Assembly (NCBI RefSeq): GCF_004766045.1
Contig: NZ_SPQQ01000001.1
Span: forward strand, 1-64,000
Direction: 5' to 3'
Length of the DNA: 64,000 bases
Origin: Desulfosporosinus fructosivorans
Lineage (GTDB): Bacteria > Bacillota > Desulfitobacteriia > Desulfitobacteriales > Desulfitobacteriaceae
Shown here piece after piece: positions 18,071-26,353 of this stretch (position 1 is its first letter; the number at the start of each line of letters is the position of its first letter). The notes under the pieces are model-generated. The model did not search any database. It had not been told where the DNA came from and saw nothing but the letters and a program-made list of their open reading frames with translations. The position numbers and the translations under genes were made by a program.

Positions 18071-19435
18071 ATGTTTAGAGAACTGCGCAATATGCGGATG
18101 AGATTAAATTTCTACTATACACTGATGTTAGTATTGTTTATTTCTCTGTTCATCAGCATTGCTTATTTTAATGTACATTATACCAATAAAATCACAACCG
18201 ACCGAGATCTGAAAGTAAAGGCAGCCTTGGTAAGAGATCTGAACATTTTGCCGGAATTCGATGATAGACCGCCTAAAAAGGGCAATATTCCCGCGGGTGA
18301 GGAATATATTGACCCGTTGTTTAAATATATCTTGCGGGATGAAAATATAGATATAACCCAATCTACTATCCAAAATCAGGCTCTTTTTCAGGAAAGTCAG
18401 GAATTTGCACTGCAGACCTGGCTGGACCAAGAAGAACGCTGGGATATCATCAGTCTGCAAGGAATTGATTATCGAATCTTTTCAACTCCTTTTCATGACA
18501 ACGAGGAAAATGGAGTTGTACAGACGTATTGTAATCTCAGTATGCTTAATAAGTTTATCAGCAAGTTTACTAACCTTTTAATAGCAACCGGTGTGGCATC
18601 TATTCTTGTAGCGGCTTTACTTGGGTGGTGGCTGGCCGGTCGGGCTATGATGCCGGTCAGGCATGCCTGGCAGCGGCAAAGAGAATTTATCGCTGATGTT
18701 TCACACGAACTGAGAACCCCGCTGACAGTAGTACAAAGTAACCTAGATGTCGCGTTAGCAGACAAGGACGGCAGTATTAAAGATAATATTGATTGGCTGC
18801 AAAATGCTTACAGTGAAACCGAGAATATGGGTAAGCTGATTAATAACTTGTTGTTTATTGCCCGGATTGATGCGCGTGAAATTCAGTTTAAACATGACGA
18901 ATTTAATTTGTCAAATCTTTTGACCCAACTTGTCTCTCGTTTTAAGCCCCTGTTTCGGAGTAAGAACCTTATATTCACATCATCTATAGCGCCTATGGTG
19001 ATAATGTATAGTGATGAAGTCTTGGTAAGACAGATGGTAAGCATCTTCCTTGATAATGCTTTTAAATATACACCGGCAGGCGGTACTGTTAGCTTGAAAA
19101 TGTTTATAATACAAAATGCAATTGAAATTTCGGTGACAGATAGCGGTATAGGGATTGATAATTCTGAGAAAGAAAAGATTTTTAGGAGATTTTACAGGGT
19201 TGATAAAGCCCGTTCTCGAAAACAAGGCGGAACAGGTCTGGGCTTAGCGATTGCTGCCTGGATTGCTAGTGAACATAGGGGACAAATTCAAGTATTCAGC
19301 AAACTTGGAGAAGGCAGCGCTTTTAAGGTTCATTTCCCTAATCCAACCACCGCTAATGACCCGAAAACAGGAAATAAAATAAATAGGATTCATGGGAGAA
19401 TGGGTGAGATTAGCTCTGCAATTAAGAAGAACTGA
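18071..19435 (+). CDS. Sensor histidine kinase
   Basis: A 454-residue membrane kinase starting 3 bases after the response regulator. Two membrane segments (about 15-32 and 170-190) flank an extracytoplasmic sensor domain. The dimerisation domain has the phospho-accepting His in FIADVSHELRTPLTVV. The ATPase domain shows the N box (DNAFKYTPAGG), G1 (DSGIGID), F box (FRRFYRVDKARSR) and G2 (GGTGLGLAIA). It forms a two-component pair with the preceding gene. Confidence 0.94.
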   Translation: MFRELRNMRMRLNFYYTLMLVLFISLFISIAYFNVHYTNKITTDRDLKVKAALVRDLNILPEFDDRPPKKGNIPAGEEYIDPLFKYILRDENIDITQSTIQNQALFQESQEFALQTWLDQEERWDIISLQGIDYRIFSTPFHDNEENGVVQTYCNLSMLNKFISKFTNLLIATGVASILVAALLGWWLAGRAMMPVRHAWQRQREFIADVSHELRTPLTVVQSNLDVALADKDGSIKDNIDWLQNAYSETENMGKLINNLLFIARIDAREIQFKHDEFNLSNLLTQLVSRFKPLFRSKNLIFTSSIAPMVIMYSDEVLVRQMVSIFLDNAFKYTPAGGTVSLKMFIIQNAIEISVTDSGIGIDNSEKEKIFRRFYRVDKARSRKQGGTGLGLAIAAWIASEHRGQIQVFSKLGEGSAFKVHFPNPTTANDPKTGNKINRIHGRMGEISSAIKKN

Positions 19436-19548
19436 AATTTCTTAAGCCAATGAGGATTCTTCCTAACAGAAAGGAATCTCCAGGTTTGCTTAAAATCTCG
19501 AGCGGTATGGTATAATAGGAAAGTAATGGTGAAAAAGGGAGAACGCAC

Positions 19549-20346
19549 ATGGAGCAATACAGCCGGGCCGTCCAACTGTGGAAGTCATACAAAATATTGT
19601 CTGCCGCCGAGCTGGACAAATACCTTGACAGCTTCCGTATCCTGTTTGCGTTCCATTCCGGAAAGATAGAAAACGACGAAATCACTTATCACGATACAAG
19701 AGGAATCTTTGAAAACGGCAAGGTTGCAAATTACACCGGCAGTCCCCGCGCTATCTTCGAACAGCAAAACCAAAAGCTCTGCTATGAGTTTTTAAAAGAC
19801 AAAATCGTAAAAAAGGAACCTCTGAGTGTCGAGCTGATCAGAGAAATCCATAAGGTTCTCACCAGCGGCACCTACGATGAGCGCAGGTATATAGAAAACG
19901 AGGAACGTCCGGGTGAGTTTAAAAAACACGATTATGTGACTGGAGTCCATGAGGTTGGTTCCGCCGCGGATGATGTGGAACGTGACCTGACGGAGCTGAT
20001 AGCCGAAATGAATGCCTACAATGGCGGGGATGTAGTGAAAGCAGCCGCCTATCTTCACGCCCGGTTTGAGTACATTTATCCTTTCGCGGACGGTAATGGC
20101 AGAGTGGGCAGGACCCTTTTGAACTATTTTCTCATGACCCGCGACCATCCGCCCCTTATTGTCTATGACGAGGAGAAGCGGCTGTACTATGAATGCCTCC
20201 AGAAGTATGATGAAGTTGAGGAATTGAAATCCCTATACGAATTTCTTAAATATGAAACAGAAAAAACCTGGGAAAAGGCGCTTGCGCTTGCCGAAGGCCT
20301 AAAGCCGGAGCGCAAGGGCTTGTCGGATTTTACTCAAAGTATGTGA
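19549..20346 (+). CDS. Fic domain protein with Tyr in place of the catalytic His
   Basis: A 265-residue Fic protein with an N-terminal inhibitory helix. S37-G-K-I-E41-N42 fits the (S/T)xxxE(G/N) inhibitory motif, so it is the intramolecularly inhibited type. The Fic core reads YPFADGNGRVGR at 177-188, where nearly all active AMPylators have His first (HPFxDGNGRxxR). The codon is TAT, one base from CAT. The rest of the motif is intact, so nucleotide binding may be kept. AMPylation activity is doubtful without the His. It follows the histidine kinase and is preceded by AGGGAGAACGCAC; no partner antitoxin gene is adjacent. Confidence 0.88.
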   Translation: MEQYSRAVQLWKSYKILSAAELDKYLDSFRILFAFHSGKIENDEITYHDTRGIFENGKVANYTGSPRAIFEQQNQKLCYEFLKDKIVKKEPLSVELIREIHKVLTSGTYDERRYIENEERPGEFKKHDYVTGVHEVGSAADDVERDLTELIAEMNAYNGGDVVKAAAYLHARFEYIYPFADGNGRVGRTLLNYFLMTRDHPPLIVYDEEKRLYYECLQKYDEVEELKSLYEFLKYETEKTWEKALALAEGLKPERKGLSDFTQSM

Positions 20347-20413
20347 AGGAAGATTTTATATAGAAACGGAGGTCACCTCGAAAGGGGTGGCTTTCTTCTT
20401 AAGTTTCATTCAA

Positions 20414-20560
20414 GACCGTTATGCAATCTCTCTGGCTGTAGCCCAATACTTCGATTTATCGGGACAAAGCGTCTGTATAGCCACTGGCAACAACTTCCCA
20501 GATGCCCTTACTGGTAGCGTCTATGCCGCAAACTTTGATGCCCCGATAATCTTCGAGTAG
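20414..20560 (+). pseudogene. CWB2 cell-wall-binding repeat fragment
   Basis: This frame reads DRYAISLAVAQYFDLSGQSV, then CIATGNNFPDALTGSVYAANFDAPIIFE and a stop. It is nearly identical in protein to the third CWB2 repeat of the surface protein near 10260-10410 (RYETSLAVVKYFDLSGQSV). No start codon or remaining gene body is present. It is the relic of a paralogous wall protein. Confidence 0.82.
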
Positions 20561-20713
20561 TAATGTTGAATGAAATTCAAAACTATATAACTTCAGATAT
20601 TTGGAATAAAGATTTTTTTGCGATATAAGTCACTATATTGATGAGGGCAAAAGCAGTGTAGGGAAAGAGATGGACTTTGATTTCACCTTACAACAATTGG
20701 CTGATTCTATGAG

Positions 20714-20762
20714 CATACCAGTAGGTAACGATGAATTGTAATCATCGTTACCTACTGGTATG
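20714..20762. repeat. Long perfect hairpin
   Basis: Arms 20714-20734 and 20742-20762 are 21-base exact complements around a 7-base loop. It sits 30 bases before the start of the next gene and just after a short open frame ending in a TAA in the loop. No T-run follows, so a simple terminator is unlikely. Confidence 0.75.
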
Positions 20763-20792
20763 ATATGGGTAAAAAGGTGGGGCGGTTAATCA

Positions 20793-21446
20793 ATGTATAA
20801 TAGGGTCATTGGACTTGTAGCTTTTATCTTATGTATATTTGTAGCCATATTAGGCTCAGGAATTTTTTTAATTGGACTTATGGAGCCAGGAAGCGTTGAG
20901 AATCCCTGGATACCCTTTGTATTTGCGATCATGTTTGCATTTTTTGGATTCAAGGCAAAGAGGGAATTAAAGGTGCAGAAGCAGCAAAAACAACTGAAGG
21001 AAGAAAGAGGAATAATTGTCGATAGTAGCCTAATACACGTAGAGGGACTCCCGATAGCGGAAAAAACATCGTGTTATGTATACGTGACGGCTAATAGCCT
21101 CGTCGTTGAGGGTGGAGGAATTACATTTAACCTTGATCTCGATCAAATAAGAGCAGCCGAAGTAAAAACAGATGTTGAAATAGCAAACATCGTTTATAGT
21201 AGTGCGGCACAAGGAATCGTTGGAGAATTAATTTCCGGCCAAACAGGGCTTGCTATAGGGTTGAGAGTCAGAAGCAAGGAAAAGAGATCGTACACTTACT
21301 ACCTCATAATAAATTATATTGACTCTTCAGGAAAGATTGCGTCCTTACTTTTAGAAGGAGGGAACGTCTCTGATACGGCATTTAAAATTTCAAGAGCTAT
21401 ACAACCCTTAATCGTTAATAATTTTGGAACAACCGTACAGCTTTAG
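20793..21446 (+). CDS. Membrane protein with cytoplasmic beta domain, unknown
   Basis: A 217-residue protein after AAAAAGGTGGGGCGG. Two membrane segments (about 5-30 and 40-56) are followed by a lysine/glutamine-rich helix (59-75) and a predominantly beta domain of about 140 residues (VYVTANSLVVEGGGITFNLDLDQI). The layout suggests a PH-like or bacterial SHOCT-type cytoplasmic domain, but I do not recognise a family. The neighbours give no functional hint. Confidence 0.6.
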   Translation: MYNRVIGLVAFILCIFVAILGSGIFLIGLMEPGSVENPWIPFVFAIMFAFFGFKAKRELKVQKQQKQLKEERGIIVDSSLIHVEGLPIAEKTSCYVYVTANSLVVEGGGITFNLDLDQIRAAEVKTDVEIANIVYSSAAQGIVGELISGQTGLAIGLRVRSKEKRSYTYYLIINYIDSSGKIASLLLEGGNVSDTAFKISRAIQPLIVNNFGTTVQL

Positions 21447-21897
21447 CAATATCCCATAAAAAAGCACTCTTTAGCCCTAAGGGCACCCTCTTAAATTCGC
21501 ACCCCACTAAATGAAAATGCACCCCCCTCGAAGCACAAGGATGTACATAATTCAATTGTATCAATTATTGAGTTATTAGACATAACATAACTCAATAATT
21601 GATACAATTGAAAGTCCAGTAACACTGGGCATTTCGGCCTTTTAGAGCAAGTTTAGCATCGTTTGAAACGACGCTTTTCATTTTTTGCACATTATCATTA
21701 AAAGATGCACACCTCCTCGGACAGAATTCTTACCTTTCGTTAAAAAGTATAGGTATCGTTAAAAGGTTTGATTTCCGAACCCTTTACTATGCAAGAAGGA
21801 TTTAATATACAAGAACCGCTCCATTGTACTCCCGTATCCTTGTGCTTCTACTAATTTGGGCTTGACAAGTATAACGATATATGAATAGACTGAATAT
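21447..21897. other. Intergenic region with a large inverted repeat
   Basis: About 450 bases without a gene I can support. It holds the inverted repeat at 21551-21612, and a short hairpin-like GCATCGTTTGAAACGACGC followed by TTTTCATTTTTT near 21660. The TTGACA at 21862-21867 is a plausible -35 for the lysine riboswitch transcript. Confidence 0.5.
21551..21612. repeat. 26-base perfect inverted repeat
   Basis: Arms 21551-21576 and 21587-21612 are exact complements with a 10-base loop. The arms are AT-rich and flanked by odd C-rich sequence. A MITE-like relic or strong RNA hairpin would fit; there is no transposase nearby. Confidence 0.75.
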
Positions 21898-22066
21898 AAT
21901 CGATAGAGGTGCATTGTACAATCAGTACCCGAAGTTGTTAAGGTTTACGCAAGACCGTAGCTTCGGTGAAAGGTGTAGATGCCGAAGTCCATCCCAATTA
22001 CGTGGGGACTGGGCTGGTTGAACAAAATAAGATTTGTTCAACTGTCGCGTTTGCGGAGAGCTATCT
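21898..22066 (+). ncRNA. Lysine riboswitch (L box)
   Basis: Core L-box sequence is present in order: AGAGGTGC (21905), AGTA (21924), GGTGAAAGGTG with GCCGAAGT (about 21965-21988), the GGGCTGG turn (22010), ACTGTCG (22041) and GGAGAGCTATC (22055-22065). It lies directly upstream of dapA, the usual L-box target. Lysine binding should favour the downstream terminator at 22107 and shut off lysine synthesis. Confidence 0.9.
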
Positions 22067-22106
22067 ATATTACAGTATGATTGGAAAATCATATGGGTAA
22101 TTTAGT

Positions 22107-22133
22107 AGCTGATTCCGTATCAGCTATTTTTTT
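22107..22133 (+). terminator. Riboswitch expression-platform terminator
   Basis: Stem AGCTGAT / ATCAGCT with loop TCCGT, then ATTTTTTTAT. It sits between the L-box and the dapA ribosome site, the expected place for transcription attenuation. Confidence 0.85.
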
Positions 22134-22158
22134 ATTTAAAAGGAGACGTAGAATTAAT

Positions 22159-23049
22159 ATGAAAAAGAACACTGTTTTCAAAGGTATCGCCACTGCTCTC
22201 ATCACTCCTCTGGACGAAACAGGAATTAATTATGAACAGCTTGGTAAATTGATCGATTGGCAAATTGCAGAAGAGATTGATGCTCTGGTGATTTGTGGAA
22301 CCACAGGTGAAGCGTCGACCCTAACTGACGCCGAGCACAGAGCAGCAATTAGATTCGCAGTTCAGCACGCAGAAGGCAGAGTGCCGATCATCGCAGGCAC
22401 GGGTAGTAATGACGTCGAATACGCGCATGACCTCACTCTTTGTGCCTGCGAAGCAGGTGCGGATGCAATGCTCGTAGTTACCCCGTATTACAACAAGGCT
22501 ACGCAAAAAGGCCTGATTAAAATGTTTACACAAATTGCAGACAAGAGTACAAAGCCTATCATTCTCTATAATGTGCCTTCACGGACAGGGATTAATATTG
22601 AGCCCGCAACCTACGAGGTATTAGCTGAACACGAAAATATAGTAGGGATTAAAGAAGCAAATGGTAACATTTCGAAGATTGTTGAAACGATGGCGCGTGT
22701 GCGTGGCAAGCTTGATTTGTATTCAGGCAATGACGATCAGATACTTCCACTTATGGCGCTTGGTGGAATTGGTGGCATTTCTGTGCTTTCCAACATTATG
22801 CCGGCACAGACACGTGAGATTTGCACCCGTTTCTTTAATGGTGACATTGCCGGCAGTGCAGAGCAGCAATTTAAATTTTCTACCCTTTTAGACGCACTGT
22901 TTTGTGAAGTAAACCCTATTCCGGTCAAGGCTGCTATGGCAGCTATGGGTTTCTGCAAGGATTATCTCAGATTGCCTCTCACTACTATGGAGGATACAAA
23001 CCGTGAAAAGCTGGTCTCTCTTATGCGAGCACATGGATTAAACGTATGA
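22159..23049 (+). CDS. dapA: 4-hydroxy-tetrahydrodipicolinate synthase
   Basis: A 296-residue DHDPS that condenses pyruvate with aspartate semialdehyde in lysine and diaminopimelate synthesis. Visible motifs are GTATALITPLDE-like GIATALITPLDETG, the CGTTGE turn, TPYYNK with the catalytic Tyr, the YNVPSRTG loop and the Schiff-base lysine in VGIKEANGN (about K165). ATG 22159 follows AAAAGGAGACG; the frame open from 22081 runs through the riboswitch terminator and is not used. Regulation is by the L box immediately upstream. Confidence 0.95.
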   Translation: MKKNTVFKGIATALITPLDETGINYEQLGKLIDWQIAEEIDALVICGTTGEASTLTDAEHRAAIRFAVQHAEGRVPIIAGTGSNDVEYAHDLTLCACEAGADAMLVVTPYYNKATQKGLIKMFTQIADKSTKPIILYNVPSRTGINIEPATYEVLAEHENIVGIKEANGNISKIVETMARVRGKLDLYSGNDDQILPLMALGGIGGISVLSNIMPAQTREICTRFFNGDIAGSAEQQFKFSTLLDALFCEVNPIPVKAAMAAMGFCKDYLRLPLTTMEDTNREKLVSLMRAHGLNV

Positions 23050-23054
23050 GGAAG

Positions 23055-23233
23055 GTTATTAGGGACGAGACCGTTGCATAAAGTTGCCGCCACATCATAA
23101 ACATCCTGTACCATGGCGTTAGCCTTCACATCATTCAGGCTTTTCTGCCTGATCTCCGGGCCGCCGGCGGGTGTGGTCCCGGTTGGTATTTTACAATCAG
23201 CGTCGAATTTAAAGACGTCGCATTTACCGCCAT
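23055..23233 (-). pseudogene. Frameshifted DUF1659 protein
   Basis: On the minus strand the ATG at 23233 opens MAVNATSLNSTLIVKYQ. After a one-base loss the reading continues in another frame as TGTTPAGGPEIRQKSLNDV and KANAMVQDVYDVAATLCNG. This matches the short DUF1659 family (about 70-75 residues, usually beside a DUF2922 gene), which is absent here. The end runs into the 3' end of dapA, so the C-terminus is also lost. Confidence 0.68.
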
Positions 23234-23366
23234 CGTCCTCACATCCTTTCCGACCTATTGACCAGCCGCGGTGAACTCAGCCTGTCCATTTAGTTATGAT
23301 CCTGCTTGTCCAGAGGTTACAGTCTGCGGCCAAACTATAAAAAAGTAACATCTATACAGAAGCCAG

Positions 23367-23481
23367 GCCTGTCCAAGAATCTTACGCGTATACGATTCTT
23401 GGACAGGCTAGAACATTCAAGGAACTGATATGGGAGTTGAGCGAGTTCGCTGCCAAGGATCCAGTGACCCATGAAGCGTAT
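23367..23481 (+). repeat. Dispersed palindrome-headed repeat, copy 1
   Basis: A 42-base hairpin (23367-23408, 15-base perfect outer arms) is followed by about 70 bases that recur at 30535-30604. In this copy the conserved part is open and reads ARTFKELIWELSEFAAKDP, continuing to EKM and a stop at about 23532. See copy 2 at 30493. Confidence 0.75.
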
Positions 23482-23678
23482 AAAAATAAGGTAATTGATT
23501 TTCTAGTGAGAGGTATGACGGAGAAAATGTGACAAGTGGGGGAGATGCCGAATAACTTGAATTTCCAACGATGCGGCAGGTATTCAAAACCTAGCCGCAT
23601 TTTGTTGACGGTCATGATAGAATAATCCACGTTTTCTGATGGCTATAAATACTAGGTCCATTACATAAAGCACCCGGT

Positions 23679-24164
23679 TTAAATAGTTACAAAGTGAATT
23701 ATATTACCATTTTGCTCAATGATTTTTTTCAAAGCATCAAAAGAAATCCATACCGTAGCAGTATTATCATTCGGATGAAATCCAAGCTTGTTTTTTCCTG
23801 CTAAATCATTGTCTAGTACAACCTCGACAAAAGAATCCGGGTCATTAATTATCCCTAGTGGGGTTACTTGCCCCTTTTGAAGATGCAAGTATTTAAAAAG
23901 CCTTTCTTCAGAAGCGAAGCTCAATCTTGTGCAACCTAGTTGATTTCGAATAATTCTTAAATCGGCCTTTTTGTCTTTATCTAAAACCACAAGGAAATGA
24001 CGTTTACCATTTGCATCACTTAAGAACAGATTTTTACACACATCCCCATATTGAGTTATGTTCAGGTGCATATCTTCCACTGTAAAAACAGCTGGATGAT
24101 TAATGATCTGGTATTCGATATTTAAAGCATTAAGCATTTCAAAAACTTTTTCTTGTGGGTTCAT
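23679..24164 (-). CDS. Prolyl-tRNA editing protein (YbaK/ProX family)
   Basis: A 161-residue single-domain deacylase of the YbaK/ProX type, which hydrolyses mischarged tRNAs such as Ala-tRNA(Pro). Recognised from YQIINHPAVFTVEDM, CKNLFLSDANGKRHFLVVL, the conserved Lys in DKDKKADLR, LGCTRLSFASEE, and the VTPLGIINDPD segment. The family's usual length is about 160-170. It starts at ATG 24164 after AAAGGAGAATGAACG. A strong terminator lies upstream and a degenerate tRNA-Ser beyond it, which is probably coincidental. Confidence 0.9.
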   Translation of the reverse strand: MNPQEKVFEMLNALNIEYQIINHPAVFTVEDMHLNITQYGDVCKNLFLSDANGKRHFLVVLDKDKKADLRIIRNQLGCTRLSFASEERLFKYLHLQKGQVTPLGIINDPDSFVEVVLDNDLAGKNKLGFHPNDNTATVWISFDALKKIIEQNGNIIHFVTI

Positions 24165-24242
24165 CGTTCATTCTCCTTTAAAAAGTATCGCATTGATCGA
24201 TAACGTTCAAATCGCTTTTTGCGTCCTATAACTGAGATTATG

Positions 24243-24285
24243 ACAAAAGCACCAGCAGGTCCAGAAAGGACGCTGGTGCTTTTGT
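24243..24285. terminator. Bidirectional terminator
   Basis: Arms ACAAAAGCACCAGC (24243-24256) and its exact complement (24272-24285) around a 15-base loop. It lies between the tRNA-like gene and the editing-protein gene, both on the minus strand. Confidence 0.8.
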
Positions 24286-24353
24286 GTTGGACTCATGTAA
24301 TAAATGTGTATCGTTCCATAAAAGTTGCCCAATAAACGATTTTTAAGGTTCAA

Positions 24354-24437
24354 GGAGAGGACGGGATTCGAACCCGCGAATGACCTAAGCCACCGCTCGA
24401 TTAAGTCGAGTGCGATCAACCACTCCGCCACCTCAAC
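24354..24437 (-). pseudogene. Degenerate tRNA-Ser
   Basis: Minus-strand sequence follows the tRNA-Ser layout: D arm GCGGAGTGGTTGATCGC, long variable arm, and T arm GCGGGTTCGAATCCCGT. The anticodon stem CTCGA/TCGAG is perfect, but its loop is only CTTAA (5 bases). A normal Ser(UGA) loop would be 7 bases (CTTGAAA), so two bases and a readable anticodon are lost. The acceptor stem has mismatches at 2:71 and 3:70, and the base at 73 is T rather than the usual G. It is probably non-functional in translation. A TATAAT-like box upstream remains. Confidence 0.72.
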
Positions 24438-24533
24438 ACGCCTCGTGTAAAATTATATCACCTCATCATAATTTTAAATACATATATTTGAAATTATGCA
24501 ATTTGACCAATTCCCTACTCGCCATTATTCTGA

Positions 24534-24566
24534 TATATAGAGTATATAAGTGGTACAAAAGGTAAA
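24534..24566 (-). promoter_or_regulatory. ECF-type promoter motif, site A
   Basis: Minus strand reads TTACC, 18 bases, CTCTATATA. It differs by one base from the TAACC seen at the other four sites. It points toward the degenerate tRNA-Ser; no secreted-protein gene lies downstream. Confidence 0.5.
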
Positions 24567-24603
24567 AGGTTGATTTTATAATTTAGTCATGTATGCAACC
24601 CCA

Positions 24604-25248
24604 TTAATAAGTCATTATGTAATAAATCGGAGAATCCTCTTTTTTTATGGAATCTCCATATACCATAAAAATTAAACCTTCTAGCATTGTATCCTTTATC
24701 ATATGTACACCTTGATCATTAATTGCATATAGATTATCTCCTGGGCCTATAGAGCCCGATGAATAAAAATTAACATTATAATAGGAATAATTTCCTTTGG
24801 GAAACGTTATTCGGTCTTTGTACTTATCAAGTTTTGTTAAGACTTCTGTTGCGGATGGTCTTGTTTTGTTTTCTTCTCCTTGTTTTTCTATTACATTTAA
24901 ATAATTAGTTTCTTTATTATATTGTATAGAGTAACTCTTCAACTCAGCATTAGACGTATCAATGACATTCATAATCATTACTCTTACTTTATAATCAGTA
25001 GTAAGTCCAATTTTTAATTCTTCTAATTCTATTTTTTGATCAATACTAGAATTATAGACAAGAATTTGATTATATAACTGCATCATGGATATATCGCCAA
25101 ATGTATGATTTTCAAGATATTGTTTCGCCTGTTCCATATTATTAATTTTTACAGTACTAGGCTTATCTTTCAAACTTAAAAATAAAATTAATATTGCAAT
25201 TATTGAAACGGAAAATATTAAGATCCACTTATTTTTTGAAATAAACAT
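24604..25248 (-). CDS. Membrane-anchored extracytoplasmic protein, unknown
   Basis: A 214-residue protein with one N-terminal membrane segment (about 8-26, WILIFSVSIIAILILFL) and a soluble exterior domain. ATG 25248 follows GGAGAATAGTTA. The exterior part alternates helical (KINNMEQAKQYLENHTFGD) and beta stretches and has no motif I recognise. It lies on the edge of the sigma/anti-sigma region but has no copy of the promoter motif directly upstream. Confidence 0.55.
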   Translation of the reverse strand: MFISKNKWILIFSVSIIAILILFLSLKDKPSTVKINNMEQAKQYLENHTFGDISMMQLYNQILVYNSSIDQKIELEELKIGLTTDYKVRVMIMNVIDTSNAELKSYSIQYNKETNYLNVIEKQGEENKTRPSATEVLTKLDKYKDRITFPKGNYSYYNVNFYSSGSIGPGDNLYAINDQGVHMIKDTMLEGLIFMVYGDSIKKEDSPIYYIMTY

Positions 25249-25462
25249 TAACTATTCTCCTCCCTATTATGTAAATATGTTTGCAATTAGTGTTAACTCC
25301 AACAATAATTGAAACATATTTGAACGCGAAAGCTAAAAAAATGAAGAAATTATTTTAGAGTAACAAGTCGTTAGTTCATTCTATTACCTATGTGGTGACA
25401 ATATCAATTAAGCGCATAACTTAACTGATATTGTCAATATAACTATTAACGGAGCTGAGCTA

Positions 25463-25822
25463 TTAATACAAATTCCAAGTATAGGTGAGGTTTTGAGTTT
25501 CAGAGGTATATGTTGTAGTACTAGAGGTCTCGCCCGTTACCGTAAAACCTGCTCCGCCCGAGAATCCTACGCTGTTAGATACAACACGTACATAATATCC
25601 GCTAGCTCCTATTGTAACCGATGTGGTTGGAAATTCTGATGATCCTGTAGCTGGGTCTGACCATGTATACATCTGGGTCCATGTGGAGCCACTCATTCCG
25701 ACTGCCATCTTTGACCCTATACCAGTACAATTTTGAATTTCGCCGAACGATCCAGAGGTATACACTTTTAGAGTTGCATTAACATTTGCACTAAAACTTG
25801 AATTTGCGAGTGAAGTACTAGA
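25463..25822 (-). pseudogene. Secreted beta-rich protein lacking its signal peptide
   Basis: The frame is open on the minus strand from about 25822 to 25463. It reads ANKSSTSLANSSFSANVNAT, then a Ser/Thr/Gly-rich beta domain (ATLKVYTSGSFGEI, IGASGYYVRVVSNSVGFSGG, ending TYTWNLY). The first residues resemble the start of a mature secreted protein, but a stop (TGA) precedes them and there is no signal peptide or ribosome site. The ECF-type promoter at 25840-25871 is intact just upstream. A deletion probably removed leader and signal peptide. Confidence 0.6.
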
Positions 25823-25839
25823 TTTATTTGCTCACACAT

Positions 25840-25871
25840 TATATAGAGTATAAAAGGGGTACAAAAGGTTA
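25840..25871 (-). promoter_or_regulatory. ECF-type promoter motif, site B
   Basis: Minus strand TAACC, 18 bases, CTCTATATA, with the extended GTAACCTTTTG form. It lies immediately upstream of the truncated secreted-protein gene. Confidence 0.7.
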
Positions 25872-26293
25872 CATATGTTTGGCAAAAATTTTACCAACTG
25901 TTAAGAAATAACACCAGTTTGAGAAAACTCGCTGTTATACTGCTAATTGAATCGACCCAAAAGTATCTTAAATGTCTCTATTAGCTGATGCCAACTAACT
26001 AACTACCTACTATAGATGCTCAAAGAGTATTTTACCGTCATGGTCCGTAATGACCAGTTTTACAGAGGTGTAATTCTGTTTTTGAATAGGTTTCGTCTGA
26101 AATAATGAACTCCTTCTGACTCATTCAAAAGACGCATTGAGCTAAAGCGTTTCTTAATCAATCGCTAGGTTCCTATACGCACCCATTATCGGATGTTAAA
26201 TATTAGTAATATTTAAGTCCTTCTTCCTTAAGTCAATTACCCCAAGTAACTACACCCTCCGTATTGCTTTTAAAAATTTACACCAAATACTTG
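25872..26293. other. Intergenic region between two divergent ECF-type promoters
   Basis: About 420 bases between site B (minus) and site C (plus). I see no coding frame, RNA fold or mobile-element end that I can support. Confidence 0.5.
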
Positions 26294-26325
26294 TAACCTT
26301 TTGAACCACTCTTATACTCTATATA
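26294..26325 (+). promoter_or_regulatory. ECF-type promoter motif, site C
   Basis: TAACC at 26294-26298, 18 bases, CTCTATATA at 26317-26325. The start codon of the secreted-protein gene lies 29 bases downstream, a normal leader length. Confidence 0.72.
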
Positions 26326-26353
26326 TTAGAATAACAGAGAGGGGACATGTGCA

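Noticed and set aside
22081..22158. Upstream start extending DapA by 26 residues
   Set aside because: That part overlaps the riboswitch terminator; ATG 22159 has its own AGGAG site and matches the usual DapA start.
24354..24437. Reading the tRNA as an ochre suppressor with anticodon UUA
   Set aside because: That requires an unpaired stem position and C at position 33. The perfect CTCGA/TCGAG stem with a two-base loop deletion from Ser(UGA) is simpler.
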